A stretch of 48,549 nt of DNA from Crocinitomicaceae bacterium (GCA_030730025.1 JANQWC010000015.1:43272-91820); one strand, 5' to 3'. Counted from the stretch's first letter, positions 25,204-35,126 are shown. The notes: generated by a model not told the origin, from the letters alone. Program-made: numbers and translations.

Positions 25204-27476
25204 TATTCAATCACGAACTCGCGTTTGACCTGACCGTGCTTGGTGTCAACGGTAAGGAAATAGACACCTGATTTAAATGTGTTAATTGGCAAGGCCAATA
25301 CAGGAAGTTGTAGGTTTTGATTGCTGCTTACCTGACGACCTTGGATGTCGTGAATTTCATAAGCAAGAATATCCAGACCATTGACCTGAGCATAGAGTGT
25401 TTGTGATGCAGGAACTGGGAAAACAGAGAAATTCTGATCTAATTTTTCTGAAAGACCCATGTCGCAGGTCAGGTAACTCATGTTAGAGAAGTTGATATGA
25501 CAAGCAAAATACGCTGAGTCGATAAACGGATTGCGGTTACCTTGTAGCACTGCAACGTATTCGTGACGCGCGATTTCGTAGTTGTCTGGGGCGTCGGCGA
25601 AATGCCAAGTTTTGAGTGACTCTTGGCTTTGGTTTGCAGGAAGCTCCCAAGTATTGCCAGACTGACCGTTGTAGCATGTAGCCATGTAGAAAATGGAACG
25701 GGCCGCATTTCCTTTTTGTTCCGGACGCGGTTCGTATACCAATTGGTTGCCGCTGTATCCCACACGACCTCCTAAATAGGTAAAGACGACATTGCCATCG
25801 ATATCCATCAAAGGAAGGTTACTGCGCGGCGTGTTGGCTTGTTGAAGGTTGGCTGGCCAGAGGTTGTGCTGATCATTGTATTCTTTTTGCTCTGGGTTGT
25901 CGCAAGGAAAGGTCGGCATCCAAGAGTGGGAGTATGTATGTTCTCTTGAATATCCAACTGCTGTCCATGAAAAAGGATCGTTGAATACTTTGCGCTCGCC
26001 TGAATACACGCATTCTACATAAGACTGACCATTAGTGGTGTCGCGCACCTCATACTGGTTCATCATGGTGGTGAGGTAATTGTAATATGTAATAGAGGTG
26101 TGTGGGTTGATCAAAGCACTGAGGTCAGTTAAAAACGAACTAGAGCCCGATTGAATGCCGTTGTAATAGTTGCCAATTTGGCTACCCAAAGTTTGCCAAG
26201 TTGCACCTGCTGGAACGGTTTGGTCGTAGTTTTGGAAGCCGTCTGGACCATTGAATGCAAAGATGGCAAATGCATAGGTAGTATTCGCGAGTACGTGTCT
26301 TGGTGAAAACGCAGTACCTGAACCCACGTATGCTACTTTTGCATTGCCTATGACATCTCCTCTTTTGTAGGTTGTGCCGTCCAAGGGGTAACCTTGAACA
26401 GGGGACGCCCCATCACCTTCTTTCCAAAGCACTAGGTATTTTTCTGCTCCTGATGGCGTGAATTCACCGACTAATTTGTAAGGTGTAGTGACACTCCAAA
26501 GAATAGAGTTTGATTCTGGATTGACTGGTTCTGTGGCCAAATTGTTGGTGCCGATACCATACAAATTGATGATATAAGGGTTTTCGTCGGAGTCGTCGTT
26601 GGCAATAGAAAGGGTAGCCAAACGAGATCCTGTTCCGCTTGGTGTAAAGTTGAGCGTAACGTTTTGGCTGCTTGTGCCACCTACAACAACATTCGCATTG
26701 CAGCTGTATTCTGCTGCACTTGGCCCAGTTAATGTAGCGCCAGAAACAGTTAAGTTTTGTACGCCGTAGTTTTCAATGGTGATCGTAGTAGTAGAACTTG
26801 TTCCAACCACGTAGGTATCGCCAGTGAGCACACTATTTCCATTAATTTTGATGTTGATTTCTCTAGCAGGTGCAACATAAGTGAACATGTCTTGGGTGCT
26901 GCGCGGAATCAATTGATAGTTCGCATTGAACTGTCCCAATAGGCCAATGATAGAAATTGGGCCAGTTGGAATAGCAGAACCGTCGATATTGGTGGTACCG
27001 TTGATGCGCACATCAAATGTATTTGACCCATCAAAAACCTGAACGGTGCTATTTCCCGAAGCAAAGTTGCCTGTTTGGACAAAATTGACGTTGTCTAGAC
27101 GCACCAATTGGCCTTCGAGGTTTTCACCTGCACTTGGGATAGGAATGACGAGCGCAGCGGGTTGGATTACGGCTTGGCCATGATTGGTAAATGAATTGGT
27201 TGGCGAAAGCTCAAGTAAGCCACTGAATTCAAACAAAACACCTGTTGCAGTGATCGAATCTCCTTTTTGAACGCTGTTGAGGTTGCTGCCATAACACGCA
27301 ATGCCTGCCGTCCCATCTTGGATGTAACGAATGGGGCCGAGTTCGCTGCCGTTGGTGACTACACCAGTGACGGTGACGGTTTGGCCAATTCCTAAGTTGC
27401 GAACTTGTGCAATGGACTGCGCAAATGCTTGTTGTCCGAGTGCCAATAGCGCGAGATTGAATAATAATTTTTTCAT
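25203..27476 (-). CDS. Secreted endonuclease I-family nuclease with T9SS sorting domain
   Basis: The 757-residue protein has a signal peptide (residues 1-20), an OB-fold/DUF5689-like region (about 21-200), a choice-of-anchor-D-like beta domain (about 205-315), a fibronectin-like linker, and an endonuclease I domain (about 430-690). The domain carries the candidate catalytic stretch REHTYSHSW (511-519) and HNLWPA (537-542), typical of the His-Me finger EndA/NucM family. The last 75 residues (VFPVPASQ to REFVIE) form a type IX sorting domain. It should be displayed or released at the cell surface and cut extracellular DNA. It starts two bases after the receptor stop. Confidence 0.9.
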   Translation of the reverse strand: MKKLLFNLALLALGQQAFAQSIAQVRNLGIGQTVTVTGVVTNGSELGPIRYIQDGTAGIACYGSNLNSVQKGDSITATGVLFEFSGLLELSPTNSFTNHGQAVIQPAALVIPIPSAGENLEGQLVRLDNVNFVQTGNFASGNSTVQVFDGSNTFDVRINGTTNIDGSAIPTGPISIIGLLGQFNANYQLIPRSTQDMFTYVAPAREINIKINGNSVLTGDTYVVGTSSTTTITIENYGVQNLTVSGATLTGPSAAEYSCNANVVVGGTSSQNVTLNFTPSGTGSRLATLSIANDDSDENPYIINLYGIGTNNLATEPVNPESNSILWSVTTPYKLVGEFTPSGAEKYLVLWKEGDGASPVQGYPLDGTTYKRGDVIGNAKVAYVGSGTAFSPRHVLANTTYAFAIFAFNGPDGFQNYDQTVPAGATWQTLGSQIGNYYNGIQSGSSSFLTDLSALINPHTSITYYNYLTTMMNQYEVRDTTNGQSYVECVYSGERKVFNDPFSWTAVGYSREHTYSHSWMPTFPCDNPEQKEYNDQHNLWPANLQQANTPRSNLPLMDIDGNVVFTYLGGRVGYSGNQLVYEPRPEQKGNAARSIFYMATCYNGQSGNTWELPANQSQESLKTWHFADAPDNYEIARHEYVAVLQGNRNPFIDSAYFACHINFSNMSYLTCDMGLSEKLDQNFSVFPVPASQTLYAQVNGLDILAYEIHDIQGRQVSSNQNLQLPVLALPINTFKSGVYFLTVDTKHGQVKREFVIE

Positions 27477-27478
27477 AG

Positions 27479-30211
27479 TTAGAATTGTATTGCGAGATTG
27501 ATATTGAAGCGCAAGCCCTGGCCAAACATAACGGTGGCCGAACGCGCATCGAATTGATCGTAGATGCCATTTGCGTTGTTAGTGGCATCAGAGATAAATG
27601 AGGTGTTCAAAAGATTGGTAACCGAGCCGCCCACGCTGAATTGTTTGTAGCGGTAACCAGCAAATACATTGATCAAGGAATAAGATGGGATTTTCCAGGA
27701 GTCGCGACCGCCGTTGGCACCTTGCAAAGAAAAAGGGTCAAAATTAGCGTAGTAGCGGTCAAAGAATTGTCCTTGAATTTTGACGTATGCGTTTTTGATC
27801 GGTTCGTAGCGCAGAGAGACGGCCATTGCTGTTTGGGCAGCGTCGCCAACGTGTACACCCTTGGCATCAAAGGTGAATTCTAGGGAGTCGTATTGTGGAA
27901 TAAAGACTGTTTTGCTAGAGTTCCAGATCCAGTTACCCATTGAAAACATGAAATCAAAGGATAGCTTCGGGGAGATTTCCCAGGCTACATCGACTTCTTG
28001 ACCCATGTGAATGGCATCCATGCCGTTGATATTGACGCGGATAAATTCCGTAGGGTCGTTGGGGTCGGGTACCGCTACGCCATAAGGGAAAGGTTTGTTT
28101 TTCCAATTGGTATAGTAAGCGTTATAGTTGATGCCAAAATGCTTGGTTGAAAAGTGGTAGCCACCTTCAGCTGAGTAGATGATTTCGTTGACGATTTCGC
28201 CAAAGAAGCTATTGGTGTTGTTGTCGATGACGTTTGAGAACTGAGGAGTGCGGTTGAGGTAACCAAGATTGCAATAAACGTCATGGTATTTATTGAGTTT
28301 GTAGCTCAGACCACCTTTGATCGTTACGCCAGGGATGTATTTCCAATCAGTAGCAAAGTATTCCAAGCCTTCCGAACCAGCGTGGTAGGTTTGGCCGTTG
28401 TATTGAATGGTGTCTAGTGCTCCGATGCGCAAGGTAGTATCGCCGAGGTCGAGCACTTTGCGTTGAAAGTAGTCTATGCCTTTATAGCCATTGAGTACAC
28501 CTGATACATTGGCAAACCAATTGATGCGCTCTCCATTGTGTTCCAACTGACCAAAAACCCCTGCGTAAGTAACGACTCCGTCGCGGTCGGCATTGAAAGT
28601 GTTTTTGGCGATTTTGTCGCCGACGCGTTGCATTGGATCGGCATCATTGAAGTTGGCTGTACTGACAAAGTAGTCGGCACCCAACAAGTTGGTGATCACT
28701 TGGTAGTGACGTCCTTCGTAATAACGGTAGTCTAGACCGCCTGAAATAGTTGTTTTTTTGGAGTATTGGTAGTTGAATTGCCCTAAATAGCCCAGCCAAA
28801 AATGGTTGTTCATGCTGGCCAATAAGATTTGACTGGCTTTGATTTCTGTTGGCGAGTAAATGGGGTCGATGTTGGGCGTACCAAAAAGTGAATTCACTTG
28901 GTTTTCGGCGATCATTTGATCCCAGTCAATGTGAGCATTGCTGTCTCGGAGGATGGCAGAAGAATTGAAAATACTGGTGCCTCCACCGCGGCCAACAGAG
29001 AGATAGGCTAGGTTGGAAATGTCGAGTTTGTCATTGACCGACCAAAAATCTTTGAGTGTAATTTGTGGTTTGTTGTAGAAATTTCTACGTTCATTTAAAA
29101 TTTCTTGTTCGCCATTTGCATTGGTCACATAACCCCAGTGTTGGTTGTAGCGAATGCCCATGTCGTTGAGCACAAGCGTAGAGTCGAAAGCAACACCTAG
29201 ATTTTGTGAACGATTGGCATCCCAGTATTGAATGCCTTGGTTGTAGGAGCGCTGGCCATGTTTTTGCGGTGCGGCGAAGGCAGAAAGCGTGATGAGGTGT
29301 TTGTCTAGGCGCTTGGAAATTTTAGTGTAGCCAAAAAATCCTTGAGTGGGTGTGCCATCTACCCAGCCTTGGCCTTGTTTGTAAGAAGCTGAAAAGGTGA
29401 GCCCCCAGCCCGAAGCCGTCATGCCGGTGTTGTAAGAGAGCGAGCTGCGCAAGAAGTTGCCAGTAGCGTATTCTTGTTTGAAACTACCGCCTTTTTTGGT
29501 GCCTACGCCTTGCGTGATGATATTAATGGTACCACCAATTGATGGCATGGCAATTTTGGTAGCGCCAAGACCGCGCTGCACTTGCATTTGGGAGGTGATC
29601 GCATCGAGGCCAAACCAATTGGACCAATACACCGCGCCGTTTTCCATGTCGTTGACCGGAACGCCGTCTATCATGACGCCCACGTTGCGTTGATCGAAAC
29701 CGCGCACATTGATGCGCGCATCGCCGTCGCCGCCACCTTGATTCGTGGCATATACACCAGCCGTTCCATTGAGGAGCATCGGTAGGTCGCGAGAAGCGAG
29801 TTCTTCGTTGATTTTTTTGGTGTCAATTTTGGTGACGGCCACTGGAACATTCTGGCCGCGAACGAGGTTGCCAATGACGCGTACTTCACGTTCTTCTTGG
29901 GTAGCACGAATGCTAAAGTTTTGGACTACGGAAGCCTGGTTCAATTGGATGTCGAAGCGCAGTGTGTCGCTAAGCGGCAGGGTAAATACAAGTTGGTATT
30001 TGCCGTAAGGGATATTGAGTAGCTCGTAGTTGCCAAGATCGTTGGTGGCAACGCGTGTTACGGCTGTCCCTTGGTTGAGAAGGGTGATTTTGGCGCCCGC
30101 AACAGGTGTGTCTCCTGGAGACATTACAGCTTGCCCACTAATCTTTCCTTTTTGTTGAGCCATAGAAAGCCCAGGGAGCGCTGCGAGCAGCGCGAATAAG
30201 AAGAGACGCAT
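27479..30211 (-). CDS. TonB-dependent outer-membrane receptor
   Basis: The 910-residue protein has a signal peptide (residues 1-19), a carboxypeptidase-regulatory-like domain (GKISGQAVMSPGDTPVAGA, about 21-110), a plug domain with RDLPMLLNGTAGVYATNQGG and INVRGFDQRNVGVMIDGVPVND, and a 22-strand-type barrel ending in LAIQF. Such receptors import ligands across the outer membrane using TonB. There is no SusD-type partner nearby; a DUF4249 lipoprotein is at the end of the same operon. Context suggests DNA breakdown products as ligand, but the sequence alone does not define it. One base separates it from the upstream gene. Confidence 0.93.
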   Translation of the reverse strand: MRLFLFALLAALPGLSMAQQKGKISGQAVMSPGDTPVAGAKITLLNQGTAVTRVATNDLGNYELLNIPYGKYQLVFTLPLSDTLRFDIQLNQASVVQNFSIRATQEEREVRVIGNLVRGQNVPVAVTKIDTKKINEELASRDLPMLLNGTAGVYATNQGGGDGDARINVRGFDQRNVGVMIDGVPVNDMENGAVYWSNWFGLDAITSQMQVQRGLGATKIAMPSIGGTINIITQGVGTKKGGSFKQEYATGNFLRSSLSYNTGMTASGWGLTFSASYKQGQGWVDGTPTQGFFGYTKISKRLDKHLITLSAFAAPQKHGQRSYNQGIQYWDANRSQNLGVAFDSTLVLNDMGIRYNQHWGYVTNANGEQEILNERRNFYNKPQITLKDFWSVNDKLDISNLAYLSVGRGGGTSIFNSSAILRDSNAHIDWDQMIAENQVNSLFGTPNIDPIYSPTEIKASQILLASMNNHFWLGYLGQFNYQYSKKTTISGGLDYRYYEGRHYQVITNLLGADYFVSTANFNDADPMQRVGDKIAKNTFNADRDGVVTYAGVFGQLEHNGERINWFANVSGVLNGYKGIDYFQRKVLDLGDTTLRIGALDTIQYNGQTYHAGSEGLEYFATDWKYIPGVTIKGGLSYKLNKYHDVYCNLGYLNRTPQFSNVIDNNTNSFFGEIVNEIIYSAEGGYHFSTKHFGINYNAYYTNWKNKPFPYGVAVPDPNDPTEFIRVNINGMDAIHMGQEVDVAWEISPKLSFDFMFSMGNWIWNSSKTVFIPQYDSLEFTFDAKGVHVGDAAQTAMAVSLRYEPIKNAYVKIQGQFFDRYYANFDPFSLQGANGGRDSWKIPSYSLINVFAGYRYKQFSVGGSVTNLLNTSFISDATNNANGIYDQFDARSATVMFGQGLRFNINLAIQF

Positions 30212-30212
30212 C

Positions 30213-31274
30213 TTAGCGAATGATAACTTTGTGTAGACTTTGCTCGCCTGAATTGGAAGTAAGGCGCAAGAAATAAACCCCTTGGTAGTTGTCTAGGTTG
30301 ATTTCGACAACTTGTTGAGCGCTTGTAATGTTCAATTCTTTGACTTGCTGACCAAGGGCAGAAATGACTTGAATTTTGCGCACTTCGTTTTGTGTTTTGA
30401 CAAAAACTACACCATTGCTCGGGTTGGGGTAAACACTTGGGCTTTGTTTGGTTTGAGTGTTGAGGCCAATTGAATTGCAGTCGCATTCGTGCGTTCCAAG
30501 TGAAGACCAGTTGCCATCGAGAATTGGGTTGCCGCTGGTTCCGTAGAGTGTATCGCCATTGGCGTCTAGGCGAACAATAACCGGTGGAATGCTATCCCAG
30601 TCAAGAAGCGGGTCGAAAAAGGAAGGATTGGAGGTCTGACCTATGAGAACAGTTGGCTTGCGAATGAGGCCGTGGTCTTTGGTAAGCAAGACACCAAGGC
30701 CAGTGCTATATGGGAATTGAGAAGACCAAGCGCCGTCATTACCAGAAGAAGTTCCGGTTTCGTTGGCAGGGTTTTCTCCAATTTTGCCAAATACGTCTAC
30801 GATTGCAAAACCTGTAACGTTGGTGGCGTTGATCACCGCTGTCGCGCTAGAGGGCAAGGTGCCTTTTGCCAATAAAAGGGCATCGTTGCCGTTCCAATAC
30901 CAGGCATTGGACGCGTTGTAGTCTGCGCAGTAAAAGCCATCAGCTCTTGCTTGAAGTGAATCCCAAACTGGGGCTTCTTGGCCAGTTCCGTTCGGGTCAA
31001 GTTTTTCAATGACACCAACATAAACACCTTTTGCAGGTACTGTTCCTGAAAGTTGAATAGAGTTGGCAACAGTTGCTGTTGTAGCACCATTAGAGTAACG
31101 GCTTACAAAGTACCCTGAAAGATTGATAGGGTTGTTGGTAGGGTTGTAGATCTCTAAAGCTTTGTTGTTTGACCAACCTTCCACGTATTCAGAAATGAAA
31201 AGTTCGTTGCAAGTATTTTGTGCGTTGGCACCTACAAACAAAAAGAAAGATAAAAAAAGTAGTGTTTGCTTCAT
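30213..31274 (-). CDS. Lamin-tail-domain protein with T9SS sorting domain
   Basis: The 353-residue protein has a signal peptide (residues 1-18), a lamin tail domain (ELFISEYVEGWSNNKALEIY, about residues 24-43, through ALLLAKG), a second beta region, and a T9SS sorting domain (VYPNPSNG about residue 281, to the end, FLRLTSNSGEQSLHKVIIR). Lamin tail domains often accompany secreted nucleases, where they may bind DNA or the surface. There is no nuclease domain here, so a binding role for the cell-surface protein is inferred. It is the first gene of the six-gene operon, with its promoter at 31378-31409. Confidence 0.88.
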   Translation of the reverse strand: MKQTLLFLSFFLFVGANAQNTCNELFISEYVEGWSNNKALEIYNPTNNPINLSGYFVSRYSNGATTATVANSIQLSGTVPAKGVYVGVIEKLDPNGTGQEAPVWDSLQARADGFYCADYNASNAWYWNGNDALLLAKGTLPSSATAVINATNVTGFAIVDVFGKIGENPANETGTSSGNDGAWSSQFPYSTGLGVLLTKDHGLIRKPTVLIGQTSNPSFFDPLLDWDSIPPVIVRLDANGDTLYGTSGNPILDGNWSSLGTHECDCNSIGLNTQTKQSPSVYPNPSNGVVFVKTQNEVRKIQVISALGQQVKELNITSAQQVVEINLDNYQGVYFLRLTSNSGEQSLHKVIIR

Positions 31275-31377
31275 GATGTTAAGTTTAAATCAACTGACAA
31301 TCAGCTTGGTGTTAATGATTTCTTTTCAATGGTTTCAGCACAAAGGAGGCTTCAAGGAGGACATCAAAAAGTTTGTA

Positions 31378-31409
31378 CAAATTTAAAGCATTTACATTTA
31401 AAAATGCAA
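31378..31409 (-). promoter_or_regulatory. Promoter and palindromes of the nuclease/nucleotidase operon
   Basis: On the minus strand TTG (31409-31407) and TAAATTTG (31385-31378, exact TAnnTTTG) are 21 bases apart. The spacer holds an inverted repeat GCATTT-N8-AAATGC (31388-31407), and the palindrome TTTGTACAAA (31372-31381) overlaps the -7 box and predicted start. Both could be operators. The 5' leader is about 100 bases. Confidence 0.5.
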
Positions 31410-31519
31410 GTCTTTTACAAAAAGTAAAATCATTTCTTTGTGAAGCAAACATGAAGTATGCATTATGTCGAATTCTATGTAATTTTAGGATTCCATTTTA
31501 GCCATCAATATCACCTTTC

Positions 31520-33685
31520 ATGAAGACTTTATTTTATTTATTCCTATTCACTTTTCTGCAAATCACATTGTTTGCTCAAGACTTAAGTATAGAACGCATT
31601 TGGCGCAATTATGAATTTAGTGCCAAAGGTGGAAGTTCGTATCAAATGATGAACGATGGCTTGCATTTTGTCGAAATGAATGAAAATGGCGACATCGTGA
31701 GGGGCCTTGTTGCCGATGACCAACTGGAAAAAACAAAGTTGCTCGTCCCGAAGTCGCGTTTGATATATAACGACCAACCCATTGCTGTGGCAGGTTATGA
31801 ATTCAATGCCAACGAACAAAAAGTCTTGCTCTGGACGGCTCCTAAAGCAATTTATCGCCGCAGTTTTGAAGCGTTTTACTTTCTATACGACCTCAACACG
31901 CAAAAACTAGAGGCCTTAGACGCCGACCACGCACCGCAAACATTAGCTGAATACAGCCCGGATGGTAAAAAAGTGTCGTTTATTCACGGCAACGACCTTT
32001 TTATCAAAGATTTGGCAACAGGTAAGGTGCGCAAAGTGACCGAAAACGGCAAGCGCAATAAAATCATCAATGGCACCACCGACTGGGTTTATGAAGAAGA
32101 ATTTGCCATCACCAAAGCCTATGGTTGGTCGCCAGATAGCCGCTACATTGCATTTTTAAAGTTTGACGAGCGCGAAGTGCCCGAATTTCAGATGGCCATG
32201 TACGGAGAGTTGTATCCGGAGCAATATAAATACAAGTATCCAAAAGCTGGCGAGGTGAATAGCAAAGTGACTTTACATTTACTAGATGTCAAGAGTGCTA
32301 AAATTCAACAGGTCAAATTGGATACCTATGAGTATATCCCAAGGCTCAATTGGTCGGCAACTGCCAATCAGCTGATCGTTCAGACCATGAACCGCCACCA
32401 GAGCGAATTGAATTATTGGTTGGTTAGTTGCACGGACAACAAAGTAAGTACGCGTAAATTTTATACCGAAACGGCGAGCACTTATGTGGAGGTCGACAAC
32501 AATCTAGTCTTGTTAGCTAATGGCAAAGGCCTGATCAGAACCAGCGAGCAAAGTGGTTTCAATCACCTTTATCTTGTCGGGTTTGACGGAAGTTCAACAG
32601 CCATTACAAAAGGAGAATGGGATGTCATTGAATATCTAGGCATCGACGAAGCACAAAACTTACTGTATTATGCAAGTGCGGAGCCAGGAGCTATTTACAA
32701 GTCAATCTATTCTATCCAACTCGATGGCTCGGAGCAAAAAATGATTTCTACCGCTTATGGTTACCACAACGCAACCTTTTTAAAAGGCATGAAATACTTC
32801 ATCCACAGTTATTCCAATGCCAACACACCGCCTGTCATTACCTTGCGCAAAGCTAACGGCGAGCTTGTCCGCACACTCGAAGATAACGCTGCGCTTGTGG
32901 ACAAAATGAAAAACGAACGCTTGAGCCGAAAAACTTTTCTGACCATCACCACGCCTGACATCGACCTAAATGCATCTTTGATCTTGCCAGTCAATTACAA
33001 TCCGGCAAAAAAGTACCCGGTGTTTGTCAATGTCTATGGTGGGCCTGGGCACAACGAAGTCTTGGACAGCTGGGATGGCAACGACTATTTCTTCCACCAG
33101 CTTTTGGCGCAAGAAGGGTATATCGTTTTGAGCATTGATCCGCGCGGTACTCAATACAGAGGTGCAGATTTTAAAAAATCGACATATTTGCAACTGGGCA
33201 AGCTCGAAATTCAAGATGTACTGGCCGCCACCAAAGTTTTTGCACAGCGCCCAGACGTAGACGCGTCGCGCTTGGGTATCATGGGCTGGAGTTACGGAGG
33301 CTTTATGTCTTCTCTAGCCATGACAAAAGGCCAGGGTTTGTTCAAGGTAGGCATTGCAGTAGCTCCTGTCACCAATTGGCGTTTTTATGACAACATCTAT
33401 ACCGAGCGTTTTATGCGCACGCCGCAAGAAAACCCGAAAGGTTACGACGACAACTCGCCCATCAATTTCGCTAAAGATTTGCAAGGTAAATACTTTTTGA
33501 TCCACGGTGCTGCCGACGACAACGTGCACTACCAAAACAGCATGGAAATGATCAGTGCTATGGTCAAGGCCAACAAGCAATTCGATCTTTTTATATATCC
33601 CAATAAAAATCATGGTATCTACGGAGGGAATACCCGCAATCACTTATTCAACATGATTCACACTTATATTTTAGAAGAACTTTAA
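31520..33685 (+). CDS. Prolyl oligopeptidase-family peptidase (DPP-IV-like, S9)
   Basis: The 721-residue protein has a signal peptide (cleaved near LFAQ, residue 19), a beta-propeller (about 40-450) and an alpha/beta-hydrolase domain. The catalytic triad is S591 in GWSYGGF, D666 in GAADDNVHY, and H698 in NKNHGIYGG, in DPP-IV order. VYGGPGHNEVLDSWDG is also typical. It should cleave dipeptides, usually X-Pro, from peptides in the periplasm or at the surface. It is divergent from the nuclease operon with 245 bases between, and its own promoter is not obvious. Confidence 0.95.
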   Translation: MKTLFYLFLFTFLQITLFAQDLSIERIWRNYEFSAKGGSSYQMMNDGLHFVEMNENGDIVRGLVADDQLEKTKLLVPKSRLIYNDQPIAVAGYEFNANEQKVLLWTAPKAIYRRSFEAFYFLYDLNTQKLEALDADHAPQTLAEYSPDGKKVSFIHGNDLFIKDLATGKVRKVTENGKRNKIINGTTDWVYEEEFAITKAYGWSPDSRYIAFLKFDEREVPEFQMAMYGELYPEQYKYKYPKAGEVNSKVTLHLLDVKSAKIQQVKLDTYEYIPRLNWSATANQLIVQTMNRHQSELNYWLVSCTDNKVSTRKFYTETASTYVEVDNNLVLLANGKGLIRTSEQSGFNHLYLVGFDGSSTAITKGEWDVIEYLGIDEAQNLLYYASAEPGAIYKSIYSIQLDGSEQKMISTAYGYHNATFLKGMKYFIHSYSNANTPPVITLRKANGELVRTLEDNAALVDKMKNERLSRKTFLTITTPDIDLNASLILPVNYNPAKKYPVFVNVYGGPGHNEVLDSWDGNDYFFHQLLAQEGYIVLSIDPRGTQYRGADFKKSTYLQLGKLEIQDVLAATKVFAQRPDVDASRLGIMGWSYGGFMSSLAMTKGQGLFKVGIAVAPVTNWRFYDNIYTERFMRTPQENPKGYDDNSPINFAKDLQGKYFLIHGAADDNVHYQNSMEMISAMVKANKQFDLFIYPNKNHGIYGGNTRNHLFNMIHTYILEEL

Positions 33686-33787
33686 ACTTTCACCTTTATT
33701 AATAGTTTTTATAAGCAATGATATACATCATTTGCACTTTCTTTTGTAATTTAGGCACACATTTATCAAACGACATATTTCCACCAC

Positions 33788-35074
33788 ATGAGTGAAACAG
33801 CCAAAATCGAACTCGACGGCAAAGTATACGAACTTCCCGTTGTAGTCGGCACAGAAAACGAAAAAGCAATCGACATCTCCAAATTGCGCGATTTAACCGG
33901 TTACATCACCTTAGATACCGGCTACAAAAACACTGGTGCTACCAAAAGTGCCATTACTTTTTTAGATGGTGAAGATGGTATTCTTCATTACAGAGGTTAC
34001 TCTATCGAGCAGCTTGCTGAAAAAGCATCTTTTATAGAGGTGGCTTATTTGCTCATTTATGGCAATTTGCCAACCCAAACTGAACTAGATTCTTTCCAAG
34101 ATAGCATCTGCAAGCACACGCTTGTTCACGAAGACATGAAGCAGTTCTTTGAAGCGTATCCGTCTAAAGCGCATCCAATGGGTGTACTTTCTTCTATGGT
34201 GGCTTCTTTGGCAACTTTTTATCCAGAATCACTCGATCCAAATCGCAGCCCTGAGGCCAAAAACCTGACCATTCACCGCTTATTGGCCAAGTTGCCAACT
34301 TTAGCAGCGTGGTCTTATAAAAACCTGATCCGCCATCCATTCATGTACCCGCGCAATGAATACGATTATTGCAAAAACTTCATGTACATGATGTTCTCGA
34401 TGCCAACCCAAGACTACCACGTTGATCCAGTTATCGTAAACGCGCTCAACAAACTTCTCATTCTACATGCAGACCACGAACAAAACTGTTCTACTTCTAC
34501 AGTGCGCATTGTCGGTTCTTCGCAAGCCAATCTTTATTCAAGTGTTTCTGCCGGTATTTCTGCACTTTGGGGTCCGCTACACGGTGGCGCCAATCAAGAA
34601 GTGATCGAAATGCTCGAGCGCATTCACGCCGACGGCGGCAACGTAGACAAATGGGTTGCCAAAGCAAAAGACAAAGAAGATCCATTCCGTCTCATGGGCT
34701 TTGGTCACCGCGTTTACAAAAACTTTGACCCGCGTGCCAACATCATCAAAAAAGCCTGCGACGACGTCCTCGAAAAATTAGGTGTCAACGATCCACTTTT
34801 GGCCATCGCTAAAAAATTAGAGAAAGTAGCCCTAGAAGACGAATACTTCAAAGCGCGCAACCTCTATCCAAACGTAGATTTCTACTCAGGTATTATTTAC
34901 AAGGCTTTGGGTATCCCAACAGAAATGTTTACAGTGATGTTTGCAATTGGTCGTCTACCAGGTTGGATCGCCCAATGGAAAGAAATGACCGAAAACAAAG
35001 AGCCTATCGGGCGTCCGCGTCAGATCTACACAGGTCAAACCAATCGCAACTACGTTCCAATTGAGCAGCGTTAA
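33788..35074 (+). CDS. gltA: Citrate synthase
   Basis: The enzyme condenses oxaloacetate and acetyl-CoA in the first TCA step. The 428-residue protein is the type II, hexameric form by length. Visible signatures are: TYPRNEYDYCKNF-like helical region, LHADHEQNCST with the catalytic His region, WGPLHGGANQEV, MGFGHRVYKNFDPRA with catalytic His and the acetyl-CoA site, and Asp in VDFYSG. It is a single gene: a terminator hairpin follows at 35101. Confidence 0.97.
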   Translation: MSETAKIELDGKVYELPVVVGTENEKAIDISKLRDLTGYITLDTGYKNTGATKSAITFLDGEDGILHYRGYSIEQLAEKASFIEVAYLLIYGNLPTQTELDSFQDSICKHTLVHEDMKQFFEAYPSKAHPMGVLSSMVASLATFYPESLDPNRSPEAKNLTIHRLLAKLPTLAAWSYKNLIRHPFMYPRNEYDYCKNFMYMMFSMPTQDYHVDPVIVNALNKLLILHADHEQNCSTSTVRIVGSSQANLYSSVSAGISALWGPLHGGANQEVIEMLERIHADGGNVDKWVAKAKDKEDPFRLMGFGHRVYKNFDPRANIIKKACDDVLEKLGVNDPLLAIAKKLEKVALEDEYFKARNLYPNVDFYSGIIYKALGIPTEMFTVMFAIGRLPGWIAQWKEMTENKEPIGRPRQIYTGQTNRNYVPIEQR

Positions 35075-35100
35075 GCGCTCAGTTCAAAAATTAGAAATAA

Positions 35101-35126
35101 AAAAGGCGCTCAATTGAGCGCCTTTT
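35101..35126. terminator. Bidirectional terminator within the rlmL 3' end
   Basis: A perfect 11-bp stem (AAAAGGCGCTC with GAGCGCCTTTT, loop AATT) is followed by five T residues on the plus strand and six on the minus strand. The rlmL stop codon and last four codons lie inside the stem. It serves gltA and rlmL at once. Confidence 0.88.

Noticed and set aside
33747..33754. TAATTTAG upstream of gltA as promoter
   Set aside because: One mismatch and no TTG at a usable distance; the true gltA promoter is not visible to me.
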